From Phyllobacterium calauticae (GTDB taxonomy: Bacteria > Pseudomonadota > Alphaproteobacteria > Rhizobiales > Rhizobiaceae), in contig NZ_JAGENB010000005.1 of NCBI RefSeq assembly GCF_019991125.1, forward strand, positions 248,001 to 312,000: DNA of 64,000 nt, given 5' to 3'. Numbering within the stretch: position 1 is the first letter of the stretch; each line of letters starts with the position of its first letter. Positions 52,080 to 60,984 of the stretch are shown here, one piece after another. Position numbers and translations under genes: made by a program. The notes under the pieces are model-generated. The model was not told where the DNA came from, searched no databases, and saw nothing but the letters and a program-made list of their open reading frames with translations.

Positions 52080-53831
52080 GTGCATCATGAAGTTTCCTTA
52101 ATTGCCACTGTGGCGGTCAGTTTTGTTTTTGCGGCGGTGTGCGGCTATCTCGCGGATCGTCTGCGTCTGCCGCCACTGGTCGGTTATCTCGTCGCCGGGA
52201 TTCTGATGGGGCCCTTTACCCCGGGCTTCATCGCCGACGCTGCGCTTGCATCGCAGCTTGCCGAGATGGGTGTCATCCTTCTGATGTTCGGTGTCGGCCT
52301 GCATTTCTCCGCCTCCGAATTGCTGGCTGTCCGCGGTATTGCCGTGCCCGGTGCGGTTGCGCAGATCGTGCTGGCGACCGTACTTGGTGTCGGCCTGGCC
52401 TCGCTGTGGGGATGGGGGATCGGTGCCGGACTGGTGTTGGGCCTGAGCCTTTCGGTCGCCAGCACGGTCGTGCTCCTGAAGGCGCTGGAAGAGCGCAATC
52501 TCGTCAACTCCGCCAACGGGCGCGTTGCCGTCGGCTGGCTCATCGTGGAAGATCTGGCGATGGTGCTGGCGCTGGTGCTCCTGCCGGCCCTCGCAGAAAT
52601 TCTGGGTGCGCATGCCGGCGGTGCGGCCGGACAGGCCGCTGCGGGCGGAATGCCGCTGGTGCTGACCATTGCGATCACCCTGCTCAAGGTCGGGGCCTTC
52701 GCCGTCATGGCGATCTTCCTGGGCCCGAAGGTTGTGCCGTGGCTGCTGACCCTGGTGGCGCGGACGGGATCGCAGGAGTTGTTCACCCTCTCGGTTCTTG
52801 CCATTGCCCTCGGTATCGCGTTCGGAGCGACGGAGATCTTTGGCGTGTCCTTTGCGCTTGGAGCATTCTTCGCCGGCGTCGTGATGAGTGAATCGAACCT
52901 CAGTCACAGGGCGGCGGCCGACTCGCTGCCGCTGCAGAATGCATTCTCGGTGCTGTTTTTCATTTCCGTGGGCATGCTGTTCGACCCGTCCATCCTGCTG
53001 CGCGAACCCATGGCCGTGCTGGGCGCGCTCGCGCTGATTATTTTCGGCAAGTCGCTGATTGCCTTCTGCATCGTGCTTTTGCTGCGTTTCCCTGTGGGCA
53101 TGGGCCTGACGGTCGCGGCCAGCCTGGCGCAGATCGGCGAATTCTCGTTCATTCTCGCCGGTCTCGGTGTGACGCTCGGCCTGCTGCCACGGGAAGGCCA
53201 GGACATTATCCTGGCCGGGGCAATCCTCTCGATCACCATCAATCCGCTGGTGTTTCTGGCCGCCGAGGGGGTGGAGAACAGCATCCATCGCCGGTGGCCG
53301 GTGTTTTTTGCCGGCTACGGCAAAAGGCGGGAGGAAGCGCTGGCGCGTGAACTCGGCGATATCCGGGCGATCAATGAGGAGCGCAACCGGCAGCACCAGC
53401 TCAAGATGCAGCAGCTGATCGACACTTTCCCGTTGTTTGCGCAAGTGGATGAGCACGCGCAGGAGGAACTCCTGCTGCTGTTCAAACCCAAATCCGCATC
53501 GCCCGGCGAACGGATCATCCGGATCGGCGATCGCGGTGATGGGATGTATTTCATTGCTTCGGGCGCGGTGGAGGTCCAGCTCGACAGCGAACCGGTGCGG
53601 CTTGAGCCCGGAGCATTCTTCGGGGAAATGGCGCTGCTGAGCGGCGGACGGCGCACGGCGGATGTCGTCGCCATCGATTTCTGCGAGTTTCTTGTGCTTG
53701 ATCGCCGTGATTTCAACGTCTTCATGTCGCGGCATCCGACCCTGCGGGCGGCGGTCAGCAACATGGCGCGGGAAAGAGCGGAAATGAACACCTTGCGGCG
53801 CAATCCGGACCGGACCTCCGGCGCTGCCTGA
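52080..53831 (+). CDS. CPA2-family cation/proton antiporter with C-terminal cyclic-nucleotide-binding domain
   Basis: 583 residues from a GTG. That start gives VHHEVSLIATVAVSFVFA, the usual opening of YbaL/KefB-type antiporters, and has AAGGG upstream; earlier in-frame codons are unlike the family. About twelve membrane segments cover residues 5-390 (PPLVGYLVAGILMGPFTPGF; ILLMFGVGLHFS; FFAGVVMSESNLSHRAAADSLPL). Where YbaL has a TrkA-N nucleotide domain, this protein has a CRP-type domain (about 440-560) with the cassette FFGEMALLSGGRRTADV. Cyclic-nucleotide-gated cation/H+ exchange is the likely behaviour. It converges with the response-regulator gene (18-base gap). Confidence 0.9.
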   Translation: MHHEVSLIATVAVSFVFAAVCGYLADRLRLPPLVGYLVAGILMGPFTPGFIADAALASQLAEMGVILLMFGVGLHFSASELLAVRGIAVPGAVAQIVLATVLGVGLASLWGWGIGAGLVLGLSLSVASTVVLLKALEERNLVNSANGRVAVGWLIVEDLAMVLALVLLPALAEILGAHAGGAAGQAAAGGMPLVLTIAITLLKVGAFAVMAIFLGPKVVPWLLTLVARTGSQELFTLSVLAIALGIAFGATEIFGVSFALGAFFAGVVMSESNLSHRAAADSLPLQNAFSVLFFISVGMLFDPSILLREPMAVLGALALIIFGKSLIAFCIVLLLRFPVGMGLTVAASLAQIGEFSFILAGLGVTLGLLPREGQDIILAGAILSITINPLVFLAAEGVENSIHRRWPVFFAGYGKRREEALARELGDIRAINEERNRQHQLKMQQLIDTFPLFAQVDEHAQEELLLLFKPKSASPGERIIRIGDRGDGMYFIASGAVEVQLDSEPVRLEPGAFFGEMALLSGGRRTADVVAIDFCEFLVLDRRDFNVFMSRHPTLRAAVSNMARERAEMNTLRRNPDRTSGAA

Positions 53832-53849
53832 GCTGGGTTTCCGTTCGCG

Positions 53850-54491
53850 CTATTGCTTCATCAGGCCGGCGCGCCAGGCGAGGGCGACCGCCTGGGTGCG
53901 GTCGGTCAGGTCCAGCTTTGACATGATGCTTCCCAGATGGGCTTTCACTGTCTTTTCCGTAATGTTGAGTTCGGCGGCGATCTTCGCATTGCTGCCGCCT
54001 TCGGCCAGGCAGCGCAGAACTTCAAGCTCGCGGGCCGTGAGATCCTCGAACTGGCGCGGCTGCGGGTTGCGGATGGAATTGAGAAGGCGCTGCGCCACGA
54101 GGGGGTGCAGTGTCGGCGTCCCCTTGCTGGCCGCATGAATCGCATTCATCAAATGTTCGCCGCGCATGGATTTCAGCAGGAACGAATGGGCCCCGGCCTC
54201 AATGGCCTTGAAAGCCAGCCGGTCGTCGTCACTGGATGTCAAAATCATGATATGGGTTTCGGGGCTCGCCTTGCGGATGAGGCCGATCATGGCTTCCGCA
54301 GCATCGCCCATTCCCGGCATCATCAGATCCAGCAGGAGAACGTCGGGGCGGTGTTCGCGCACCATCGATATGGCGGTCTCGCCGTTTTCGGCCTCCGCAA
54401 GGACAGTGAAACCGGGATCGATGCGCAGCAGCCCGCGAATGCCTTCGCGTACCACGGCATGATCATCGGCAATGACTATTGTTGTGCTCAT
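53850..54491 (-). CDS. NarL/FixJ-type response regulator
   Basis: 213 residues. Receiver domain with the acidic pair Asp9-Asp10, phospho-acceptor Asp55 (LLLDLMMPGMGD), Thr/Ser switch (ILTSSDDD) and Lys (LLKSMRG); C-terminal LuxR helix-turn-helix LTARELEVLRCLAEGGSNAKIAAELNITEKTVKAHLGSI. It overlaps the kinase gene by ATGA and is its cognate regulator. Target genes are unknown. Confidence 0.93.
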   Translation of the reverse strand: MSTTIVIADDHAVVREGIRGLLRIDPGFTVLAEAENGETAISMVREHRPDVLLLDLMMPGMGDAAEAMIGLIRKASPETHIMILTSSDDDRLAFKAIEAGAHSFLLKSMRGEHLMNAIHAASKGTPTLHPLVAQRLLNSIRNPQPRQFEDLTARELEVLRCLAEGGSNAKIAAELNITEKTVKAHLGSIMSKLDLTDRTQAVALAWRAGLMKQ

Positions 54492-55921
54492 GATTGCCCT
54501 GCCACGGGTAGCTTGAACGACACATCGACGGATGTGCCGGTTGCTTCCGATTGGATTGTTATGATGCCGCCGGGCAATGTGTTCGCACGCCAGCGCATGT
54601 TCGACAATCCCATGCCAAAGGGAGCCTTGCCGATATCGAAACCCTGGCCGTCATCGGTAATGCTCCAGTGCCAGCGGGCGCCGGGCTTGCAGTCGATGCG
54701 AATGTTGCGGCACTGCGCATGGCGCAGGGCGTTTGCCAGGGCTTCGTGGGTGACCATGAGCAATTCCTGGGCTATTTCCGGGACGCCGTCAAAAGCGGAG
54801 CGGGCATTTTCAGGCCAATTGATCGACCATTGCACGCCTGATCCCGCCAGCAGATCGCGGACACTGCGCAGCAATGTTTCATACAGGCCGTAATCGGCAA
54901 TCGCGGGCAGGTTGAAGCCGGAAACCACGTTCTCCAGGTCCTGCTGCAAATGATCGGCCAGGCGCCGGGCCGATTCCACCGTCGGCAGCAGCGGCGCGTG
55001 CCCCTGCGCCTCATATTCCAGTTCGGTGAGCTTCAGACCAAGCACAAAACTGCGCTGTTTGGCGGTATCATGCAGGTCGCGCGCGATGCGGTTGCGTTCC
55101 ACCGATATGGCCAGCGCCTTCTGCGTATCGAAGCTCTTGGATATTGCATCCGCCATGCTGTTGAAGCGTTGCATCAGCCGCCCGAATTCATCCCTTGAAC
55201 CGTCCATGATGCGGGCCCGCAGATCGCCTGCGGCCCATTGGTCCGCGGCGTTTGTCGCCCGTTTTATTCGCCGGAACAGCCGCCAGACAAACAACGCCGC
55301 AACACTCGCCCCCATCGAATTGATCAGGATGAATGTGCGGATATAGTCATAAACGGTGGCATCGAGCACTTCGTCGTAAAGCTCCCATTGCGACCAGTAA
55401 TGAAGCCCGATCAATGCCTGGGTGTTGTTGGCCAGCGGCAGTGCTACCCGCTTGACCATGGCCCAGTCGTCATTGTCCCTTTGAATGAAATTCGGCTGTT
55501 CGTCATGCGCCGCCTCGCTCAGCGCCTTGCCGAGCAGGGGCGTCGCGTCCGGCTGGGTGGCACACACCATGCCGTTATCATCAATGATCCGGACCTGCAT
55601 CCGGCCGCTGTGAAAAAACGAAAACATGATGCCGAAATCGGATACCCGCGTGACGCCGGATCGAACCACATTCCAGAATATCTTGCTGGCCAGTACGGTG
55701 CAGGCTTCCTTGTCGCGCGGATCGGTGCCCGATGCCAGAGCGGTCAGTTGTTGCTGATCGAGGCCATTGAAGAAGTTCCGGATGCTGCTCTCGTAGCGGC
55801 CGGAGGAAAACTGGCTCATGAGGATACTGACGAGGAAAAGCGCGCCAAAGCCGACGATCATGAACATCAGCACCAGTTTGACGAACAGACCACGCAAACG
55901 AAGAGCATGCAAAAAACTCAC
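54488..55921 (-). CDS. NarX-type sensor histidine kinase
   Basis: 477 residues. Start is a GTG at 55921 with a GAGGAA ribosome-binding site; the nearest ATG frame closes at once. A membrane segment (VKLVLMFMIVGFGALFLVSIL), a periplasmic sensor of ~165 residues, a second membrane segment (ILINSMGASVAALFVW), a HAMP linker and a HisKA_3 dimerisation box (ERNRIARDLHDTAKQRSFVLGL) are followed by an HATPase domain (EALANALRHA, DDGQGFD, GMGLSNMRWRA). The box Thr after His-Asp is typical of this family. Signal unknown. It lies 18 bases after a small membrane-protein gene. Confidence 0.92.
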   Translation of the reverse strand: MSFLHALRLRGLFVKLVLMFMIVGFGALFLVSILMSQFSSGRYESSIRNFFNGLDQQQLTALASGTDPRDKEACTVLASKIFWNVVRSGVTRVSDFGIMFSFFHSGRMQVRIIDDNGMVCATQPDATPLLGKALSEAAHDEQPNFIQRDNDDWAMVKRVALPLANNTQALIGLHYWSQWELYDEVLDATVYDYIRTFILINSMGASVAALFVWRLFRRIKRATNAADQWAAGDLRARIMDGSRDEFGRLMQRFNSMADAISKSFDTQKALAISVERNRIARDLHDTAKQRSFVLGLKLTELEYEAQGHAPLLPTVESARRLADHLQQDLENVVSGFNLPAIADYGLYETLLRSVRDLLAGSGVQWSINWPENARSAFDGVPEIAQELLMVTHEALANALRHAQCRNIRIDCKPGARWHWSITDDGQGFDIGKAPFGMGLSNMRWRANTLPGGIITIQSEATGTSVDVSFKLPVAGQS

Positions 55922-55939
55922 GTTTTCATTCCTCGCCGG

Positions 55940-56281
55940 TTATTTAAGCCGACGTCTCACTGGCCGGTTCCTTGTTCCATACCACTCGGCGGAGCGAATG
56001 CCACCCTTGCTCTTGTAACGGGGCTTCGGCGTTGTGCGATGGCCCTCAGGCAATCGATAGGACGGATGGGTGCGCATTGACGCCGATTCCGTCAGATTGG
56101 CGGATTCATCCTGTCGCGCGGTTGTCCCTTTTCTCCATCCGCCTGCAAAATTCAACAGGATCATCACTTTATCGCGCAAGGCGTTCCAGAAATCAGACGA
56201 GAGAAGGGGTATCAGCACAAGGCCAAGCAGAAGCGAAAGGGCAAAATATTCAATGGAAAGCAACTGTATCTGATAACGCAT
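55940..56281 (-). CDS. Small membrane protein upstream of the two-component system
   Basis: 113 residues from the ATG at 56281 (another ATG two codons upstream). One or two hydrophobic segments in the N-terminal half (LLSIEYFALSLLLGLVLIPLL; VMILLNFAGGW), then a basic, probably disordered tail (HRTTPKPRYKSKGG; RNRPVRRRLK). I recognise no family. Its close spacing to the sensor kinase suggests a shared transcript and perhaps a helper role in sensing; this is a guess. Confidence 0.55.
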   Translation of the reverse strand: MRYQIQLLSIEYFALSLLLGLVLIPLLSSDFWNALRDKVMILLNFAGGWRKGTTARQDESANLTESASMRTHPSYRLPEGHRTTPKPRYKSKGGIRSAEWYGTRNRPVRRRLK

Positions 56282-56486
56282 GATCATGCGGCCGTCGTGG
56301 ATGCGTGGCCAGGAACAGCGGGTTTAACCTGCGGTGCGAGCCACGTCTGGTTTGGTCTGAACATAGCTGTCTCTTCCAGTTATCACGCTTTCGTGAAGCG
56401 TTGGACCGGAAAGTAACCCTGTTCCGTCGTTCGTGCATCGGGCGAAGGTCAGGCTCGCACGTACGACCAAAGTCGTAGATGGTTAA

Positions 56487-56517
56487 CCCGCCATGCGCGA
56501 AGAACACGCATGGCGGG
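56487..56517 (-). terminator. Terminator-like hairpin after the acid phosphatase gene
   Basis: CCCGCCATGCG-N9-CGCATGGCGGG, a perfect 11-base GC-rich stem 33 bases past the stop of the phosphatase gene. The sequence after it on the minus strand (TTAACC) is only weakly T-rich. The remaining gap up to 56286 shows nothing else. Confidence 0.65.
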
Positions 56518-56549
56518 CATTGTCGGGGAAATGGCCGGCGCAGATGCTA

Positions 56550-57251
56550 TCAGGCGCCGCCGAGACCCAAGGCAGCGCGCAGCTCTGCCTTCGCAGGCTC
56601 GTATTCGGCCTTGAAGTCGTCATGCTTCATAATTGTCGCGGCAATGACGCTGCCGGAAATGCGGCCCATTTCCACGTCCGAACGGTAGTGAATGCCGCCA
56701 ACGATGCGGTTGTTGCCGTATTCCCAGGCGCGGGCCATGATTTCCGCCTTCTTTTCCGGAACCATGTTGGACAGAACAATGCCCATCAGCGTGCCAACGG
56801 TCGTGTGACCGGAGGGCCATGCACCGGAATTGGAAGGCTTGACGGCAGGCTTCACGAGATCGTTCAGCTGATGCGGACGCGGACGCTTGAACACATCCTT
56901 TGCCGGATCAACGACGGCGCCTTCGGTTTCAACAACCCGGTCGAAAAAAGCAGCAAGCTTCGGCAATTTGTCCTTGTTGAAATCCGGCCCCAGAACGTCG
57001 GCGAAACGCCAGACATTTTCCTCGGCATCGGCCTGGGCGCGGGCAACCATTTCCGGTGTCCGCGTCACTTGCAAGGTAAGAACTTCGCCGATTTCTGCCT
57101 TGGTCTGTGCCGAATCATTGGCGGGAGGCGGGGGCAAAATGGTCAGGAGGTCGATTTCCTTACTATCGCTGAAAGGTTTGACCTCGCCGGCATAGGCGGC
57201 GGTAAGGCCAACAAAAGCAAACGCTGTCAGCAGACTGAGCAATCTACGCAT
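56550..57251 (-). CDS. Class A non-specific acid phosphatase (PhoN/PAP2 type)
   Basis: 233 residues, secreted. Signal peptide MRRLLSLLTAFAFVGLTAAYAG. The vanadate-type phosphatase signature is complete: KDVFKRPRP (Lys-x6-Arg-Pro), WPSGHTTVG, and NRIVGGIHYRSDVEMG (Arg-x5-His-x3-Asp). The ATG at 57251 starts the signal peptide; the longer frame adds 12 residues without a leader. It would release phosphate from varied organic phosphates in the periplasm. It is divergent from the FUSC transporter with 214 bases between them, including the dyad TGTCAC-N4-GTGACA at 57304-57319, a possible operator. Confidence 0.92.
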   Translation of the reverse strand: MRRLLSLLTAFAFVGLTAAYAGEVKPFSDSKEIDLLTILPPPPANDSAQTKAEIGEVLTLQVTRTPEMVARAQADAEENVWRFADVLGPDFNKDKLPKLAAFFDRVVETEGAVVDPAKDVFKRPRPHQLNDLVKPAVKPSNSGAWPSGHTTVGTLMGIVLSNMVPEKKAEIMARAWEYGNNRIVGGIHYRSDVEMGRISGSVIAATIMKHDDFKAEYEPAKAELRAALGLGGA

Positions 57252-57465
57252 AAAATGGTCCTCGTTAGGGTGATGGTCGCCATGCAATCATGCGCCCGTT
57301 GGATGTCACGTTTGTGACACAATGGGACCATTGAAGGCGTTGTTGCCCGGCAAGAGTTGGGATGAAGCCGAGGTGGCAAGAAGACGCACGGCCATGCAGC
57401 GTCTTTCCGTTGTGCCGCCTGTCTGTGAAATATATTGAGGGCGGGGAGCTGCCAGATCGGACGCC

Positions 57466-59556
57466 ATGTTTCAATCCATCCACACCATCATGCAACATCC
57501 CGCATGGCCCGGCCGGACGGCCTGGGTATTTGCGCTGAGAACGAATGTCGCGGCGCTTTTTGCCCTCACGGCAGCCTTTGCGTTGAACCTGCAGCAGCCG
57601 CAATGGGCAATGATGACTGTCTTTATCGTGTCGCAACCGATAGCCGGCATGGTCATCAGCAAGGGATTGTTTCGTCTGGCTGGAACACTGATCGGGGCTT
57701 TGGCGGCGATGGCCATCACCGCCGCGACAGGTGATATGCGATGGCTGTTTGTGGCATCGATCGCCCTTTGGGTGGCATTGTGCACCTACGCGGCCTCGAT
57801 GTTGCGGAACCCGGAATCCTACGGTGCGGCTCTTGCGGGCTATACCGCCGTCATTATCGCACTCCCGGCGTTTGGCCATCCGCACCTCTTGACCGAATTT
57901 GCCTATGCGCGCTGCACCGAGATTATGCTCGGCATCGTCTGTGCCGGTGTCGCCAGCCGTTTTTTTCAACCGCAGCTTGCGCGAACGGCGCTGGTGGAAG
58001 GCCTGGAAAACTGCATCGCCGATCTGGCGCGCTATACCAGCGATGCGATTGCTGGGCGCGATGCCGGGCACCTGAAGGTGGCGCACAGGAAGCTGATAGC
58101 GGACACGCAGGCGCTGGCCGCCATGCGGGCTCACGCACGGCTGGAAGCCCCCAGCCTTGTCACGCATGGCCGCCATTCCCGCCATACGGTGGGGCATCTC
58201 ATGTCATGCCTGTCGATTGTGAACATCCTTGTCGCGCATCGGGCCTCGTCCGACGGGACATGGAGCAGCCTGCGTGACAAACTCGGGGTATTGCTGGATG
58301 ACATGGCGCGTGACTTCAAGGTTGACGCCGTTGAGCCGTGGCTCAGCCGGCTGGATATCATCGCAGCCGAAATTGCGGAGCTGAAAGGCAGACCGTGGGG
58401 CGATGACAGCATCGGCATGATGGCCCGTTTGACGCTGCTGGGTGAGTTTCTCGACGGGCTCAAGGCGACGTTGAACGGTCTTTCGGCGCTGCGCAGCCGC
58501 TCGCAATATATGGCTGGCAGCAGGAAGCCGCCGGCATTGCCGGTCTACCGGGATCACAGCACGGCCCTGGTGAATGCGGTTCGCGCTGTTGTCGCGACAG
58601 CCCTGATGACGGCCTACTGGATGGAAAGCCGGCATGCGGATGCGGCGGCGGCGGCGATTATCGTCGCAGTGGTGTGCAGCCTGTTCGCGTCCATGCCCAA
58701 CCCGCTGCAGACGAGCTGGGGATTTTTCAAGGGCACGTTGTACGCCGTTCCGTTTGCCTTTGTTCTGGGACAGTTGATCCTGCCGTCTTTCCCTGGTCTG
58801 TTCTGGTTTGCCCTATTCATCGTTCCCATCCTCGTACCGGCGGCGCTGCTGATGGCAGATCCGCGCCATGTCGGGCCGGCAACCGCTTTCGCCATCAATT
58901 TCATCGTCTTCCTCAAGCCGCATGAGGCGATGGTGTTTGAACCGCAGGTTTTCATGGAAACCTCACTGTCGGTTCTGGTCGGCATCCTCATCGGACTTCT
59001 CGTCTTCATTGTTGTTCTGCCGAAGCGGCCGCAGGTGACGGTGAACCGGATGATGGGCGCGTTGCGAACGGATATTGTCCGGCTCTGTCTGCGTGACCGG
59101 GTTCCGAGCCCGTCCGCATTCAACAGCCTTGCCTATGACCGCATCAACCAGTTGATGCCGATTCTCAGGACCATGCGGGAGGCGGGGGAAACCCTGCTGG
59201 ACGACGCCCTGTCATCGGTCACCCTCGGGGCGGAAATCATCCGGTTGCGGCGGCTGTTGTCATGGGGGCGACTGGAGCACGATATTGCCGATCGCGTTTC
59301 GGAAAACCTGGCGCAATTGGCGAGAATGATAAGCCTGCAGACGCAGGACACCGGAGCCGTCGCAGGCTATGTCGCATCCGCCCGGTCAATGGCAGCGGAC
59401 ATTCCCGGGATGTCGGCGCGCCCGCTGGCCCTGCAGGCCGCAGCGTCGCTGCGGCTCATCGCCGTCATGATCGAGGACCATCCCTCTCTGGTTCTCGGCG
59501 CCCGCGCCCGGTCGAGCGGGGATAAAAAGGGCGCCTTCCGCTTCGGCATTCTTTGA
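57466..59556 (+). CDS. FUSC-family inner-membrane transporter (AaeB/YccS-like)
   Basis: 696 residues, usual length for AaeB-like aromatic-acid exporters. Two membrane blocks of about five or six segments each (residues ~20-165, opening with WVFALRTNVAALFALTAAFALNL and QPQWAMMTVFIVSQPIAG; and ~370-510) flank cytoplasmic helical parts. The QPxWA...QP motif is characteristic of the family. AaeB-type pumps usually work with a membrane-fusion partner and a small DUF1656 protein; neither is next to it, so it may act alone or with unlinked partners. Substrate unknown. Confidence 0.87.
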   Translation: MFQSIHTIMQHPAWPGRTAWVFALRTNVAALFALTAAFALNLQQPQWAMMTVFIVSQPIAGMVISKGLFRLAGTLIGALAAMAITAATGDMRWLFVASIALWVALCTYAASMLRNPESYGAALAGYTAVIIALPAFGHPHLLTEFAYARCTEIMLGIVCAGVASRFFQPQLARTALVEGLENCIADLARYTSDAIAGRDAGHLKVAHRKLIADTQALAAMRAHARLEAPSLVTHGRHSRHTVGHLMSCLSIVNILVAHRASSDGTWSSLRDKLGVLLDDMARDFKVDAVEPWLSRLDIIAAEIAELKGRPWGDDSIGMMARLTLLGEFLDGLKATLNGLSALRSRSQYMAGSRKPPALPVYRDHSTALVNAVRAVVATALMTAYWMESRHADAAAAAIIVAVVCSLFASMPNPLQTSWGFFKGTLYAVPFAFVLGQLILPSFPGLFWFALFIVPILVPAALLMADPRHVGPATAFAINFIVFLKPHEAMVFEPQVFMETSLSVLVGILIGLLVFIVVLPKRPQVTVNRMMGALRTDIVRLCLRDRVPSPSAFNSLAYDRINQLMPILRTMREAGETLLDDALSSVTLGAEIIRLRRLLSWGRLEHDIADRVSENLAQLARMISLQTQDTGAVAGYVASARSMAADIPGMSARPLALQAAASLRLIAVMIEDHPSLVLGARARSSGDKKGAFRFGIL

Positions 59557-59621
59557 TATCCGGATGGATGGACGCCGTTTTCCATCTTGGGCAATAGCTT
59601 CACTTTCACTATTCCCCTATC

Positions 59622-60827
59622 ATGATTTCAATGGCTTATGATTCTGCGAACTATTCCCTGAAAGACCTGCTTCGCCCGGTTGTCGCCGCGGAAGATGCAC
59701 TTGCACGGCTGGATGAACGGGTGGCGCGCAAGGGCGATTTCGGTGCGCTGGGCAGCCGCCAGTCCAAAGACGGCTTGTTGCGCGAAAACGAAGGCTGGAT
59801 TGCCCGGTCGCATTTCATGGAAGCCTGCAACGCGCTGTGGCTGGCGGGTGAACTTGTTCATGTGGAGGACCTTGTCCTGCACGACGCCCGCATGGATATC
59901 AGGACGCCAACCCATGAATTGACCCGGGCGCACGCAATTTTGCGAACCCGGCGTCAGATCGCCTCCAGTCCCGCACAATGGGCACTGAGCCCGAAGGGCA
60001 TTGCCAGCCTGCGCGGGCGCTGGGGTAGCGATGCGCTTCTCGCGCCGATTATCAGCGAACCGGTGCGCGGGCTCGACATCGAGGCTGCCTCCGAGCCGGG
60101 GTCAGAAGCGGAAAGCGCTTTCGAGGAAGAACTGGCAAGGCTGGATGCGCTGCTCGACCGTTCGGAACGCCTGCTGAAGCAGCCCAAGGAAACGCGTGAC
60201 ACTGCACCGGCCAGAGCGGAAGCAATCTCTCCCGGTCATCTGACGCCGGATGGAGATTCTCTGATTTACGATCCGGACTGGGATGAAGACGGCAGGATGG
60301 AGGAATGGTTCGCGGTCATGGATCGCACCCGCGATCTGCCGCCCATGCTGGCCGCGGCTCTGCTCTGGGATGCGTGGGAGGAAATCGAGCCACTGCAGCA
60401 CCAGCACTGGCTTGGCCCGATGCTGGTCGCCTCCATGTTGCGCGAGCGCATGAAGACGCGGGCGCATCTGGCGGTCTTCAATGCGGGGTTGCGCGCGATA
60501 CCGCGCGATCGCCGCCGCGCCCGTGACCGCAACACGCGGCTCACGGCCTTTCTGGAAGCCGCGCAATCATCGGCCATTGCCAGTCTGAAAGAGATCGACC
60601 GGTTGAGCCTCGCCCGCGTCCAGATGGAACGCAAGCTGAAGGACCGCCGCTCGACATCCAGCCTGCCCGGCATGATCGATCTCATTCTGTCACGGCCGAT
60701 GGTTTCAACGGCGCTGATTGCCAAGGAGCTGAAAGTGACGCCGCGGGGCGCGCTCAATCTCATTGCCGAATTGGGTGTGCGGGAGATGACCGGGCGGGGC
60801 CGCTACCGCGCCTGGGGTATCGTCTGA
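59622..60827 (+). CDS. DUF1612/helix-turn-helix protein (RHE_PE00001-like family)
   Basis: 401 residues. The N-terminal half (LKDLLRPVVAAEDALARLDERV; WIARSHFMEACNALWLAGELVHVEDLVLHDARMDIRTPTHELTRAH) matches the DUF1612 family of rhizobia as I know it; the C-terminus (LIAKELKVTPRGALNLIAELGVREMTGRGRYRAWGI) is a winged or helix-turn-helix DNA-binding part. A long acidic, variable linker lies between. Function is unknown; it may be a regulator or a recombination-associated protein. An in-frame ATG three codons later is an equal start candidate. It is transcribed alone, 65 bases after the FUSC gene. Confidence 0.75.
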   Translation: MISMAYDSANYSLKDLLRPVVAAEDALARLDERVARKGDFGALGSRQSKDGLLRENEGWIARSHFMEACNALWLAGELVHVEDLVLHDARMDIRTPTHELTRAHAILRTRRQIASSPAQWALSPKGIASLRGRWGSDALLAPIISEPVRGLDIEAASEPGSEAESAFEEELARLDALLDRSERLLKQPKETRDTAPARAEAISPGHLTPDGDSLIYDPDWDEDGRMEEWFAVMDRTRDLPPMLAAALLWDAWEEIEPLQHQHWLGPMLVASMLRERMKTRAHLAVFNAGLRAIPRDRRRARDRNTRLTAFLEAAQSSAIASLKEIDRLSLARVQMERKLKDRRSTSSLPGMIDLILSRPMVSTALIAKELKVTPRGALNLIAELGVREMTGRGRYRAWGIV

Positions 60828-60889
60828 CGATTCCTGAAGGGGGCTGGCAGGCTTGCCTTCATGCAGGCGGAAATTTTTGCTTTAATACT

Positions 60890-60904
60890 TGACTCAATTA
60901 TTCA
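60890..60904 (+). promoter_or_regulatory. Probable IRO box (RirA site) before the siderophore-interacting protein
   Basis: TGA-N9-TCA in an AT-rich island 81 bases before the ATG at 60985. The left half overlaps a TTGACT -35-like hexamer (60889-60894), a natural place for repression. Only the core is symmetric, so support comes mainly from the downstream iron gene. Confidence 0.5.
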
Positions 60905-60984
60905 TATTTTAATATGGTCCCGGCGGCCCCGCATGGTCATCCGCAATGGATAGACGGCGGAAGCGCAATGCCAGGAGAATACCC

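Noticed and set aside
52098-53735. A 545-residue antisense frame over the antiporter gene
   Set aside because: Composition (Gln/His/Arg-rich, no motifs) is that of a codon-bias shadow.
60841-60884. A terminator hairpin after the DUF1612 gene
   Set aside because: GAAGG/CCTTC arms are short, the loop is long and no T run follows closely.
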